A stretch of DNA of 64,000 nt, taken from contig NBAY01000002.1 of the NCBI GenBank assembly GCA_002794775.1, positions 2,170,001 to 2,234,000 on the forward strand, in the 5' to 3' direction. Under the pieces are notes generated by a model that ran no database searches, had not been told where the DNA came from, and saw only the letters and a list, made by a program, of their open reading frames with translations. Positions 25,141 to 37,241 of the stretch are shown in pieces (position 1 is the stretch's first letter; every line of letters begins with the position of its first letter). The translations under genes and the position numbers were made by a program. This stretch comes from Porodaedalea pini (Eukaryota; Basidiomycota; Agaricomycetes; Hymenochaetales; Hymenochaetaceae).

Positions 25141-26722
25141 ATGTTATCGACTCGTCTCCGGTATTCATGCTCTTTTCTCAAAGCCATTGGATCGAGTCGC
25201 TACCATACATACATAAAGACAGCAACTCCCGGTACGATAGTTAACTACATTCTCGCTCCTGTCTCTTTAACATATCAACAGGTGGTGCACTGAGAATACC
25301 GCTGGGCTCACCAAAGGTCATCGGAATCGCAGAATCACGCGGAGTGCGACTGTGAGCTGAATTATGGCTCGTGTGGCAATGGCGTTGCTCATCTATCGCC
25401 CAAAGTCAACAGGAGGACTCGCACCAGTTCGCGACGCTTACCCTAAACCCAGAAGAGCTACGTCTGAGCGTCAAGAAGAGCTTCGGGATCGATTGGGATC
25501 CGAGTGCCGTCGGCGAGGAATTTGCGCGGCAGGTCGTCTTCGTTGGTATCTATGACGGCCATGGAGGGCAGGCCGTCTCGCTGTTCCTGCACCAGAACCT
25601 GCACGGCCTCTTTGAATCTGTCGACAAGTCGCAGATCCCGGAGGTGTTCGCGTGGATGAAGGAGTTCGGTGGTTACTTTAGGCGATTCCGAGGGGGTGTC
25701 CTGCAGCCGTGGTTGACTCGCCCGCCGTCTGAGCAGGAGATGGACCTTGAAGCGAGGGCCACGTTGGCTTTTCTGGAGGTGAGCTTCGTCTGTTTACTGT
25801 CTTTGACCGATCTTATGACTATACAGGCGGACAGAGTCGTGCATGAATCAAAAACATGCGGTGCAACGGCTTCCGTTGCACTCCTTCATTCTCTTGACGT
25901 ACCCGCCACTCCGTTCTTCGCTTCACAGACACTTGCACTGACGGTCGCGCATGTCGGGTAATGTACTCTAGTACATCATGACTTCCACCAAACTCACTCC
26001 GACGTTCGTCCCTGACAGAGATACGCGCGTCTTGCTCTGCTCTTCAGATGGTGGCCAGGTCTTTCGTATGACCCACGATCACCATGCCGAAGCTCAGGGC
26101 GAGGCGGCTCGACTGCGGCGGTGGGGTAGTTCACGACTAATCATGGATTCATTCGGCGAGACTAGGTATATATGTTTTTGTTCCGGCATAGCGGATGTCT
26201 AAGTAATTTCTTTCTTAGATGGATGGGAGTGCTGGCTAATACTCGTGGGTGCGTTCAAGTTGTTTTAATCCACCGTCAACCGCATCTAAACCGCTCTTGC
26301 CTTAACCATACTTTACAGCATCGGAGACATGAACTACAAGCCGTACGGAGTCACGGCAGAACCAGAAGTCACAACAAAACTGCTCAAAGGCCCAGAATGG
26401 GCATACATAGTGTTAGTCACCGACGGCATCTCCTCCGTGCTTTCCGACGCGGAGATCGTCGACCTCGCGCGGAACGCAAAGGACCCGAAGGCGGCGGCCA
26501 AATGCATCCTTGATTTTGCGGACGAAATCGGGAGCGATGATAATATGACTGCGATGGTCGTTCCACTTGCAGGCTGGGGCAAGATAAGTGGGCCCGACAG
26601 GACGAAAGAACTGCGTGAGTATCGCAGAACAGAGGCTAGTACGTTTTGCGCCTTACACGGACAGCTTGCATGTTCGCTAACGATTTCCGACAGTTGGGAC
26701 TGAAAGGCACCGACGAATGTAG
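25141..26722 (+). CDS. PP2C-type protein phosphatase, mitochondrial (PTC6-like)
   Basis: A Mn/Mg-dependent Ser/Thr phosphatase. The start was set by splicing back: exon 25141-25231 encodes MLSTRLRYSCSFLKAIG and RYHTYIKTATP, a basic, hydroxylated leader typical of mitochondrial import. It joins exon 25282-25351 (GGALRIPLGSPKVIGIAESR), then the exon at 25405. PP2C motifs follow: QQEDSHQFATLTLN, metal-binding VGIYDGHGGQAVS, KTCGATASVALL, SFGETRWMGV, IGDMNYKPYGVTAEPEV, VTDGISSVLSDAEI and the final metal site GSDDNMTAMVVPL. The last intron (GTGAGT to CGACAG) leads to a short C-terminal exon ending GTERHRRM at 26722; without that splice the frame would stop at 26703. It converges with the GGT gene. 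Confidence 0.85.
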
Positions 26723-26873
26723 ATTCTGAGCACTTGACACTTTGGATACCCTACAATGTACAGCATACGAATGTACTACTGTATCAACCCTGCTATGACA
26801 TCTTTGCTTTGGTCACTTATCACTAGCGTTATGTTGCTTAGATGCTAATCTGAGACGGGACGTATTCGTGCTC

Positions 26874-29437
26874 TCATATCTGAGCTGCCGCATGTCCATC
26901 TGCACGCGGGTCCGAACCAGATGCCCACACCGTACGCCCGCTTGATTTATCAACGATTCTCTGGATGACTTGACCGCGACCCATCATTCCTCTCTGGAAA
27001 TCTTTGACTAAGCGTGCGTCATGACCCATTTCTGCGAAATAAGCGTCCATTGTGAGACTAGCAGGTTAGATTCCAGATGCTATCATACCTCGAAGTTTCT
27101 CCACAACAGACTCCGATATACCCTCTTCGAAGTACACCTCGCTGTTGATGTTCCCAGCCTTGTCCGCCGAGCCTTTCACTTCCGAGTCGGGTGACCCAGC
27201 GGAGATACAGAAGCGGGGCGCATCAAGGGACGCCTGCGCGGTGAAACCACGGAGCATATTCAAAAGGACTTGGACGTGTCCTTGCGGCTGCATGAACCCT
27301 CCCATTACGCCGTAAGAAAGGAACAGTTTATCGCCGCGAAGGGCCATTGCAGGTATGATTGTGTGATAGGGACGTTTTCCACCCTGAGACAATTTTCAGA
27401 CCAGTTCCTACCATCGTAATACTTATAGTTATAAAGGAGCCTAACCTGTAACTGATTAGGATGGCCTTCTTTGAGGACAAAGCCCGAGCCTCGGTTCTGC
27501 AGGGTGAACCCGCAACCCTTGGGAATGGCTGGGTATAGCCGGGTTGATTTCGTTCAGTTAATTCCGATGGAATGAACTATCCTCACCTCCTGTGCCAAAT
27601 CCTGAGAGGAACACGTCAAATATATGAAATCTTTACAAGCAAGTTCTGCACTAACCGGCATAGTTGCTCTGGATGTAACTGCAAGCGTTACCCCACTGAT
27701 CCACAACTGTTCCTCATTATTGTTTGAGGGTCTCCGTACAGAAAGAAAGGCATACCAGAGAAGTATACTGTGTCAGATGAGTTCACCGGATTACCCTGAT
27801 ATCAGTAAATGAGAAATGCGTCCTCGATAAGCTTTGTGAACGTAGTCAACGGACATGAACAACTTCGGGATTCGTTTTCGAAGGATTAAACAGTTTGGCT
27901 CGCGACGTCAGATATTTCTGAAGTCCAGATGAGAGTCAGCATAACCCGTTGTCCCCACCGTTTGACAAACCTTGCTCAACAGTTCCTTCACTGGTACATG
28001 CTTAACGTCGGGGTCTGTCACGTAATATTGGCTATCCGCGAAAGCCAGTCTAACAGAGTTTATTATGAATGGCGAAGCAGGGTTAATGCTAAAGAGAAGA
28101 ACCTCACCGTAAGCACTCCACGAGTAGATGAAGATATTCAGAGGAGTTGTGCTCCATATCTTGCACGGGCCCCGTTATTCCTAGTTCCTGTACGTTATCA
28201 ATAATTCCGAGAGCCAAGAGTGCCGTGATGCCTGAATAATGTTTATTTCTCCTTGAGCACTCTCGAGTAACTTCATATATATCTGAGTTTCCTAACCTTG
28301 ACCATTCGGAGGACACTAATCGCGCACATTAGCAGCTGTTCTGTGTACACCACAGAAACCTGCTCACCTCATAGACGGTGACTTCGCCACCATATGTGTA
28401 GCTTATGGGCTCCACAAAGGACGTCTCATGCTTTGACAGATCATCGAGCTCCATGACACCGCCCTTGCTCTGTATAAGCTCGACGATCGCTTCTGCGACG
28501 TGGCCCTTGTAAAAGCCGTCCTTGCCGAGCTCAGCAACAGACCTGAAGGTCTTTGCAAGATCAGGGAATTTCATGATCTGCCCAGCAAGAGGAGCTTTCC
28601 CGTTGAGGAGCATGGCGTCAGCATCTGGCGAGGCATTCTTGATGAGCGACTGTGAGCGCTGCCACTGTTATAGTGAAACCAATCAATAGAGAAAAGGATG
28701 AATGCAAAAGCCCTATCTACTTACAGCATGGCTGTGTATCTCTGAGACAGGGACGCTGCGAAAGTAAACATTAATCTGTTGAACGGGACTTGTGATACAA
28801 AGGAGTTGACCATACCCCTCTTCTGCCAAGCGAATTGCTGGCTCGAGTACCTGCGCCACAGTGAGTGTTCCACTTCCGAAGTTTTCGATCGTGTCTACCC
28901 AAGCCGCTGCCGCTCCGGGGACAGTCACGCAGTTTAAGTCTGTGAGAGGGATGGAGCGTCCTGTTATTCCCCGCGAGCGTACATAGTCTATAGTGAGCTT
29001 TTGAGGTGAATGTCCTGAGCCGTTGAGTGCCTTCACTTCTTTCGTCTTTGCGTCGTAAAAGAGGCAGAAAGCATCTCTGAAATTACATTATTCATCAGTA
29101 AGTTCAAAATATCACTAGATCATAATGTATTCACCCGCCAATCCCACAACAACTAGGTTCCGTGACATTGAGAGCTGCAGAAGTAGCTGCCGCCGCGTCC
29201 GCTATTAATTAACCGCGTTCAATTGAGCTATATCGTCCGTCCGCAGTAAAGAAAAGGCTATCTACCAGCGTTCCCGCCCTTTCTAAGGATCTCTAGTCCA
29301 GCTTCCGTCGCAAGTGGTTGAGAGGCAGCGACAACACCCTTTGTGCCGTATACCTGGCTTCGTCGACTCGGAAAGCGCTGCAGAACGAGCTCGGGTTGGT
29401 CGACCTTGGACCAGTCAATCTTCCTTGGATTAGACAT
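26874..29437 (-). CDS. Gamma-glutamyltranspeptidase family protein
   Basis: An N-terminal nucleophile hydrolase that transfers or hydrolyses gamma-glutamyl groups, normally of glutathione. More than ten short exons give, in order, [35 protein letters not shown], the glycine-rich [11 protein letters not shown] and [56 protein letters not shown], then the small-subunit start [18 protein letters not shown], where the Thr is the expected autocleavage nucleophile. The GG pair of the substrate pocket appears as [19 protein letters not shown]. No signal peptide is visible, so unlike secreted GGTs it may be cytosolic or use an unrecognised first exon. The order and length match the GGT-like proteins common in fungi. 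Confidence 0.88.
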
Positions 29438-30052
29438 TTCCTACCTACAGTTTGGACCTCAGAGTCAAAACACATACTATAGATTAGCTATTATGGCTGC
29501 CCACCTTAAGCTTGTCAAAGCTCGTTCTCTGCCAGCTGCCAATGGACGTCGGGGGCGAGTCTGGGCGCACTCTTAGGACCGCATGTGCGGAGTTTGAGCA
29601 TATTCTTGGGCCTGTGGGACTTATCACTCATACAAGTCATAGGCACATGCTCTGACGATAACAAGCAGTTGTGCATCCGTGCTGTGCGAATGGAGAGCTG
29701 AGAACTGATAATTGTTCGGCTATTTCGGAATCTTTGACTTTCCTAATTGGACTTGCATGCACTCAGAAGAGACGTGGAATTCATTTTCAAAACGAAGCAG
29801 AGAAGGCACTTCTTGGGAATGCATGCGTAAGGTGAAAGGTTTGCATCAAAGCGCTCGAAAGAAACGCGAGTGAAAAAAGCTTGGACTATTATGTGAATAA
29901 ATCGTGCAACAAATTGCTGAGCAAACGAAACGTATGTAAGTAAAATAAAGTTAGGAGGGGGAGAGTCCGAGATCCGTCTATATCTGCGATGATACATTAT
30001 CTGGCCCAATGCCGACTAAAGTTGCGAAGATAAAAAGAAACTCGGGAGTGCA
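29438..30052. other. Intergenic: 5' flank of GGT gene, 3' flank of MFS gene
   Basis: No gene supported. Short frames on both strands have no recognisable domain, and no TATA box or repeat was seen. Confidence 0.4.
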
Positions 30053-32127
30053 TTACGCTTTTGATTCCTCGACCTTGGGCTTGGGCTTTGAAGGCGCATG
30101 CTTCGAGTGCTTGCGGAGCGTCGCTCCGTACCTAATAGTCACAGTCAGCAAGACGGCATTTCATGCGCACAGATCATGTGCATACCTCTTGAGGACAAGG
30201 GGAATCGGAATCATAATTAGGGCAATGCAACCGATGAGTGTAGACGCCCATCTCGGCTTTAACGCATCGTACATCTGGTTCGCGAAAAGAGGAAAGGCTG
30301 CGCCGAACGAACTTCGGATAACAGTATTGGATGCAAGTGCAGAAGCAGCGACGAATAGGTATGCATCGATAACGTAGTTGAACAATGCCAGCTGCTCACC
30401 GTGGTAAGTTAAACCACATACTTAAAAAATACGAAAGAAGAACGCTTACGAAGATGAAACACACCGCACTACCCATGGCCAGACCTGACAGCATCGGTGC
30501 CCAAAATGAGATCGAAGGATACGACGTCCACCCAAACCAGAAGAATGAAATGGCGAAGAGGGGGGCGGCTATGATAGCAATCTCGAGTCGCATCTCGGGG
30601 GGCACCATGTCCGGTTTATACTCCTCCATCAGACGCTCATACCGAGGATTGAAGACGAAGAGGTATACGATCACCGCGATGATACCGCCGATGAACACAG
30701 GAAGGAACATCAAACCTGAGGCACCAGTTGAGAAACCGTGACCCTTCTCGAAGACAATAGGGTAAGCCTCGAAAAGCAGGTAAATACAACCATAAACGAA
30801 CTGTGAAAGCATTGCTTAGCACAAGAGACTTGAGCGTGTGTAGACTGTGCTTACACTCATGTAAATCGCAATCGCAATCAGCATGGGCTCCTGGAAAAGA
30901 ATTTTGAAAGGGCGTGCGACAGTGTGCTCAAGCCGTTTCGCCCAGCTCATCTTTTCTTCCTTCTCTATGGGAGCGTAGTAGTTGTCATCGCCTGTTCTCA
31001 ACCGTAATGCCTTTGCTTTCGAAGCCATGATGATGGGTCTATCAGGATCATTCAGAGGTGGAACAAGAAGTAAAATAGCTAAGACTCACGCGAAGGTTTC
31101 AGGTAAGGTGAAAATTATGAAAACAGTGCAAACACCGGCGAACATTGTCAGGACCCAGAACAGCCAACGCCAAGAGACGCCGGCCGTGGAGATGTAGCCA
31201 CCGACGACAGGCCCAAGTGATGGACCAGCGAAGGGAGCGAGAGTAAACAGAGCGAGAGCCTTGCCACGCGTACCTGCATCCCACCTGAAGCAGCAGGGTC
31301 AGAATGTAATAGATTGGGTTACGTTACAATTATGCATACATATCAGATATCAACGCGCTAAGGTGTAGAGATCAGTAAATAAGAGGACTAGAGAAATAGA
31401 AGTAGAAGACATACCCGCTATTTGTCAAAGGAGCTGCTGCGAATGTCCCTCCCAAAAGGCGGAAGATAATGATGCTGGCTGTATTTTTTGAGAGTGCACA
31501 GCCAACCTGGAAGCATGTATAAACGAAAAAGGCGCCAATAAAGATTGGTCTTCGACCGTACTGCGAATAGCAAGATTAGATCTAAACTTGAATTATGAAG
31601 GACGTAAACATTAAAAACCTGCTCTGAAAGCGGGGCCCAAAGTAAAGGACCAACACAATATCCGGCGACAAAGAGCGAAATGGTGAGCACAGCTACCTCC
31701 GTTGATATGTGGAACTCTTCGATGAGTTGCCCAGCGATTCCCGAGGGAGCAGACGAGGCAAAAGTTCTGCAAAATGATAATCAGAAACTCCTGTGAGGTA
31801 TTCTGGAGCCACAGACGTACGCGTTTAAGACGAGGATGCCGCCGAGCATTGTGAGGTACCAGCGATATGCACGTGACCAGTTCTATGGTGAAAAGAAAGT
31901 AGAAAGCAATAAGGTGACGGCAGTCGCGGATAGCAGCGGGTGAGACGCACCTTTGGGTTGAGAGGATCGTCCGGATCAAATTCTACGAGATACCTGTCCT
32001 TCTTTTGTTCCTCTGGCCCGGGGAAGAACTGATGCTGAAACTCTTCATTGACGCTGCTTGTCTCGCTGTGATCATCTACGATGGTCGGGGTAGCACTCGG
32101 CATAGCGGTAGCACTAGCAGACGCCAT
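30053..32127 (-). CDS. Major facilitator superfamily transporter (DHA1 drug:H+ antiporter type)
   Basis: A polytopic plasma-membrane transporter. A hydrophilic N-terminus of about 60 residues ([15 protein letters not shown], then [19 protein letters not shown]) is the usual DHA1 leader. The helices and loops follow: [20 protein letters not shown], the motif-A-like loop [14 protein letters not shown], motif-C-like [17 protein letters not shown], the large central cytosolic loop ([15 protein letters not shown]), then helices including [36 protein letters not shown] and [20 protein letters not shown]. The tail is Lys-rich ([11 protein letters not shown]). Eight or more introns. DHA1 members export drugs, polyamines or small metabolites; the substrate is not readable. 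It is divergent from WRAP73 with a 239-base shared promoter gap. Confidence 0.85.
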
Positions 32128-32366
32128 TGGAGAAGGGGTGAGAAGAGAAAATAGAAGGGCACTCCGGAGCGGAATATATATTCTTGACTGTAAGCATGAC
32201 TGCAGGATGCTGACCTTCTAGGTTCGATGGGATCTTTCGAGACACCTCCGGCTGTTCGGCTTATCTATTCCGGGCGCTGAAATCCGGCTTCTGCCGCTGA
32301 TCGGCTGATAACAGCGTAGCACGAACATTGGACCAAGTCGTTTAGACCCTCCGCTCACTTCCAAAC
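32128..32366. promoter_or_regulatory. Divergent promoter gap between MFS transporter and WRAP73 genes
   Basis: A 239-base gap between two divergent starts. An ATATATATTC stretch at about 32175-32184 is a possible AT-rich core element for the transporter. Otherwise no box can be supported. Confidence 0.4.
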
Positions 32367-34352
32367 ATGGATTACACAGAGCTCTTTCATCAGTCAAACG
32401 CCCTCGTCGCCTTCAGCAACGGCGCGCACTGGGTTGCCAATGCCGTCCGCGACCGCCTCGTCGTCCGACGCGCTGACACATTCCAGATTACTCGCGCATG
32501 GCGCCTCGATGTCGCCCCCTCGCCATCGAGTCTGTCTTTCGCCACAAACTCCAACAGGCACTCTCCCCCTGGCCAGGCGGCCGCGTCACCTTCCGCCGAA
32601 CCCTCATTAATAAGCCATATCGGCTGGTCCGCTGACTCCGAATTTCTGCTCGCCGCTTCCGCGCGGCATGGAGTCGTCAATGTCTTCAAGATGCGGGACG
32701 AAGACTGGTCCGCTCGGATCGAAGCCGGTGTGGAGGGCCTTGTCAAAGCCGAGTGGGCTCCGGATGGCCGGCACATTCTTTGTTTCTCGGAATGGGGTGT
32801 AAGCATCTGGCTTAGCTCTTTCATGCTTAATTGGTCCTGAATCAGCATTAGCTCCGCGTAACCGTTTGGTCGCTCCTCACCGGTGCAGCAACGCACATAC
32901 AATTTCCTAAATATCCTGATCGAGGTCTGTGATACGTGGCTCTGCGTACTTTCATTTCATCATCGTTCTTATTAACATATATCAGGTTATGCCTTTAGAC
33001 GCGACGGTCGTTACTTCGTCCTCGCTGAGCGCCACAGATCAAAAGACATGCTTGCCATCTATGATACAGGCGACCTCTACAAGCAAGCTCGAGTGCGTCT
33101 ATGCCCCTTGCGCCTTCGTTGCGACTAACGGAACCTAGCTATAGCATTACACGGTTCCGACCTCCTCCTTGGCTTCTTTGTCCATTTCTCCAACAGGAAA
33201 GCATGTAGCAGTCTGGGAGGGTCCTCTCGAGGTGGGCTTCATAAAGTTTGATACTGCTATGGCAGTTTTTAATCTCTGATGGCAGTTCAAACTCTGCATT
33301 TTTACTCTGACCGGCACTTTACTGTCTACATATACTCCTGAGCCAGATCCCGGCCTCGGTATCCGTTGGGCGTCATGGCATCCGTCGGGCTCATTCATAG
33401 CAATCGGTGGTTATACTGACAAGGTATGGACATCCCCTTCTTCCCTGAGTTCCGACAAATTCAAATTGAATGCAGATACACATCTTAGATGGCTTGAGTT
33501 GGTCTTGTGTTGCGACTCTAGAGCTGAGCAGCCGCATTCCATCCGATGTGGTAAGGAAGAACTTCAGCTCGACATGTTGGCCGACTAATTTCGGATTCCG
33601 CAGAACGTATGGCGCGAACCCTCGAACTGGATAGAGGCTACACTGGGACGTGGCTATTTGTCCTGTGCGCCTTCCTGTCTTTAATCTCCTTCGTTTGTTT
33701 TATTCATCCGGCCGGTCTAGATGAACGGCCACAAGGTACACAAACAGTAGCTGTAAACAGAGCAGATACATCAAAGGCATATCCGAAGAGCGGACTGGCA
33801 CAGCTTGAATGGAATGTAAACGGAAGCTTCTTATTCGCTCGTTATGGTCAGCTTGCCTATCATTTCAGCCTCCTTTACACGACAATTGACGCCACAACTA
33901 GATTCCATCCCTACTGCACTTTTCATATACTCCTTCCCATCACCTTCAGAACGCTTCAAGCCGCGGCTACGGAGCGTTCTTCTGCACTCCAAGCCCGTTT
34001 TACACGCGCGCTGGAACCCTGTACGAGCAGGCGCTCTCGTGCTGTGCTGTGGTGGAGGTGGCATGTACATGTGGAGTAATGAATGGTCCTCTGATGCAGA
34101 AAGCGAAGAGCAGGCTGACGTCGAGGACGAGATCGCCGAGTGCATCGGCATCCCAGCAAGTAAGCCTTATTAAATAGAGATTTACTCTCGCCCGTTCACC
34201 AACCCATCTTTGCAGAGAAATTCCAGCTAAGAGATGTCCGATGGGCGCCGGACGGGAAGGGGCTGTTATTAATTGACAAAGATGTGTTCTGCTGTGCGTT
34301 TGAAGTCGAACAGGATGATGCGGAGGCCGGAGGGCTGTTGAACAGACACTAA
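32367..34352 (+). CDS. WD40 protein of the WRAP73 family
   Basis: WRAP73 homologues are centrosome/spindle-pole WD40 proteins that act with SSX2IP/Msd1 in anchoring microtubule minus ends. Exon 1 gives MDYTELFHQSNALVAFSNG and the first propeller blades, then SEFLLAASARHGVVNVFKM and APDGRHILCFSEWG. Later exons read LRVTVWSLLTGAATHIQFP, GYAFRRDGRYFVLAERH, MLAIYDTGDLYKQ, IRWASWHPSGSFIAIGGYTD, LAQLEWNVNGSFLFARY, ALFIYSFPSPSERFKP, HARWNPVRAGALVLCCGGG and LRDVRWAPDGKGLLLIDKD, ending LLNRH. The family-specific block of a tail blade after the NP-x-RAG-x-L motif is present. Seven to eight introns. Confidence 0.85.
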
Positions 34353-34848
34353 GACAGGGACGCTCGCGAGGTGAGAATATGTAGCACATTTGTCTTGTAT
34401 ACTTTGTAATTTATTACCGCGTCCGCGACGATCGGTGTTTCAGGAGTCCTTGGCGTTACGATGGCATCGGCGCCCGAAACCGTTACTAATATTATGCTGA
34501 GCGAGCATTAGTATCAGATAGGCGCGCTTCTTGTACGATCCGCCCATTATCTTATCTTTAGCGAGGCCACGGAAGTCACCCACGATCAGTCAGTACTACA
34601 TAGTCCGACGCGTCCGACTTCCTCAAACAATTATAGCGACATGGAAGATGAATCATGCTCGTATCGCGCCATGGCATCGAACACAAGTCCGCCCGTTTCA
34701 GGTAAGTGGAACTCGAATCTTTGGGCGGAGCGGAGGGTAGACGGCTCGCAGTCTCGAAGGCGGAAACAATTTTTTATTTTTACATCCGAAGAGCAGCACA
34801 TGACTAACATACACCCCAGCTATATGATCTCATTCGATTAAATTATCT
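34353..34848. other. Convergent intergenic region between WRAP73 and epoxide hydrolase 1
   Basis: Holds the two 3' flanks. No frame with a recognisable domain was found, and no repeat was seen. Confidence 0.4.
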
Positions 34849-36193
34849 TCAGAAACCCAGGTTCTGCAGCCATTTCAGCAACTCCGCGTTCACTTTATCC
34901 GGCGCCTCTGCCAGCACCCAGTGGCCTGTGTCAAAATCGACCACCGTCCGCTCCGGCGCGAACGTAGCCATAGTCGCTTTAGTGAACGCCGGCGGACCCG
35001 TTGGGTCCTGCAATGTTGCGCCAAAAAAGACAGGCTTCTTGATGATGTAGTTCTCCTTTGGGATATCTATGGTGAACGAAGGGATACGAGGCATTCAAGT
35101 TGTTGGTTTGAAAGGAAGTTGCGAGAAGACGGCTAAAGACACTCGCCTGCATCGTCCTTCGGCGTATAGCCTTGCGAGATCGCTTTATACCAGCACAATG
35201 GTGCCGTAAATCCGTATTTCTTGTAGTTCTCTGTGCTGAGCTTTATCGCCTGGAAATGATAAAAATATGAGGAAATTGGGTTTGTATACGCAGTTGGCCT
35301 TCGCACCTCTTTGGGGATATAGGACGCAGGTTCGGCCACCTGGTCCGTCGTCAGCCACTTGTACAACTGCCCCTCCTCGCAAAAGTGGTCGCGCATGACT
35401 TTGGGATCTTTGCAATATGCAAGGCAGGAGAATGAGTCCAACTAATTCCAACAATGTCCATGTCAATCTTTAAGACAGATGGTCAAAGATAAGCAAGGAA
35501 TGAGCAACAACTAACATGCTCCTCCATGATCTTATCGGCGTCGTCTCGCTCGAAGAACTTCCAATAGCCCAAGTACCTGTACCCGAGTGTCTTCTCGCTT
35601 AGATCATTTATCGGGTCGATGTCGAACTTGTTGGGACAGGGTGGGAAGTAGGCGATGGCGAGAAAGCCAAATGCTTCGAAGCGATCCTGATAGTAATTTG
35701 CAAGGCGCGAATTCAGACCGCAGCCCCTGCAGAGAAAGACGGGTGACGGTTCAAAAAAGATGAGGAGGGCGATGATGAGCACGTCAAAATAAAAAAATAC
35801 AACAGGATGCCCTTACCAGTCGTGGGCGATAGAGATGACCTCCTTGACATTTTCAGCATCCAGGATTTCAATAATATCAGCCGTCATCAACTTCATGCGA
35901 TATTCCTTCGGATCGGTAGGCTTGTCCGTACCCGCATAGCCTACATCGATACATTAGCAAGTCAACTCTCCGGATCATCGAATGAGACAGCTCAGCTTAC
36001 CGAGAAGATCTGGAACGACGAAACCGTAGCCCTCCTTCTTCAAGAAAGTAACGACATTGGTCCAATCAAGCGACATCGTTGGGAATCCATGGAGTAGGAG
36101 GAGGGTGGCCTTATCCCCTTCAGGCGTGGCATGGAAATAGTGGTACGTGTACCCGCGACTTGTCTTGAAGTCCTTGTACCCGCTGGGATCCAT
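34849..36193 (-). CDS. Epoxide hydrolase-like alpha/beta hydrolase 1 (intact)
   Basis: Spliced product of about 330 residues. N-terminus MDPSGYKDFKTSRGYTYHYF, oxyanion-hole motif LLLHGFPTMSLDW, the nucleophile Asp in ISIAHDWGCGLNS, lid tyrosines in LGYRYLGYWKFF and PLCWYKAISQG, the acid Asp in VFFGATLQDP and catalytic His in VDFDTGHWVLAEAPDK. All residues needed for soluble epoxide hydrolase chemistry (ester intermediate, then water attack) are present, so it should be active on some epoxide; the substrate is unknown. Six exons; introns stand at the same places as in the paralogue at 37242, including after HDW. The last intron (35146 downward) appears to use a GC donor (GCGAGT). It is divergent from hydrolase 2, about 1 kb apart. 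Confidence 0.85.
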
Positions 36194-36648
36194 TGCTGGG
36201 TTGCGAGTGAGGGTGCTTGGGCGAAAGACTTAACTTCGCCGCGCTAATAGTTAAAGACGTATGCTGAGGAGTCCGAAGAGACCGGAGTGCGTGTTAACAG
36301 GCACTATATCGTACCAATACAGTGTACATAACACGAGTCGCTGCTTCTAGCTTCGACCGTTACCGGTGAAGGAGATGGTACAAGTTGCGCGACGAGCAAA
36401 TCTCAAACGATCATCGCTGTGACACAAGTCTATATGGAATGCAGCCATGGATTCCTGATCTTGCCAGCAGACGAATGAAACCTGCGAAGAAGTTGAGGTG
36501 CTCGCCTCGACGCAGTCACTGAGGCAGCCGGAGTCTGTCTTATAATTTAATTCAGGGAGTACTAGATAGTAAATGCCACTAAGTACGAGATAAAACAATA
36601 AACGCAATAACATTCTCAAAAAAAAAAAAAATAGCTGTTATCTTTTTT

Positions 36649-36649
<1 letters not shown>

Positions 36650-36699
<50 letters not shown>
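36650..36699. repeat. Poly(T) tract of 50 bases
   Basis: Uninterrupted T from 36650 to 36699, preceded by TCTTTTTTG. With the A run at 36790-36879 it forms a potential long T:A hairpin with a loop of about 90 bases. The length is subject to sequencing and assembly error. Confidence 0.9.
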
Positions 36700-36702
<3 letters not shown>

Positions 36703-36760
36703 TACTTGTCGATCATTATCACAGTTGACTGCGGACAACCGCGCGACACACGAAAGACTA

Positions 36761-36787
36761 CATGACATCCAAGCCGGTAAAAATAAA

Positions 36788-36880
<93 letters not shown>

Positions 36881-36897
36881 ATGACATCCAGCCGGTA
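36761..36897 (+). mobile_element. Poly(A) insertion flanked by an 18-19 bp direct repeat
   Basis: CATGACATCCAAGCCGGTA at 36761-36779 is repeated as CATGACATCCAGCCGGTA at 36880-36897, differing by one A. Between the copies lies only AAAATAAAAT and 90 A residues. A homopolymer A tail between target-site duplications is what target-primed reverse transcription leaves when a retroposed transcript is truncated to its tail. No body of a retroelement or gene copy is present. Confidence 0.65.
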
Positions 36898-37241
36898 CAA
36901 ATGGAGATTTTGAAGTAGATCATAAGCGATGTTGACGTCGAAGGGCTTCTGCATCGTTACAGCCTGCCTCCATTCCGATTCTCATGCTTTCCTTCTGCAG
37001 TTTTACTCTGAGCTTCGCCAAAGTTGTTATTCGTCTGTAAGCCATCGGTGTACGATTTCGATCTGCTTCGGTCATAGAGAATCGTTCGGATAATGGCAAG
37101 ATCGTCCGCACGTGGCCGTAGGTGCGGTCTCACCGGCAGTTCTCAAACCAAAAATATGTCTCTATTGGTTACAAATCGCTCGTACACGAAGTTCGATGAA
37201 AACGGCAGGACTGGGCTTCACTAGAAAGCCCACATTCAATC

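Larger units (their letters stand above)
36194..37241. other. Divergent gap between epoxide hydrolases 1 and 2 with homopolymer tracts
   Basis: Holds the upstream regions of two divergent paralogues. The centre is a 14-base A run (36618-36631), a 50-base T run (36650-36699) and a 90-base A run (36790-36879). A short minus-strand frame at 36920-37111 looks mildly protein-like (AKLRVKLQKESMRIGMEAG) but has no recognised domain, so it is not called as a gene. Confidence 0.5.

Noticed and set aside
24987..25187. Minus-strand frame of 66 residues upstream of the PP2C gene
   Set aside because: It lies antisense to the first exon of the phosphatase, which reads as a mitochondrial leader and splices in phase; the antisense reading has no domain.
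36579..36954. Frames of poly-Phe and poly-Lys on both strands
   Set aside because: Pure translation of the A and T homopolymers.
36920..37111. Short minus-strand frame with a helix-like sequence
   Set aside because: No domain, no neighbouring exon in frame; could be a gene scrap but cannot be supported.
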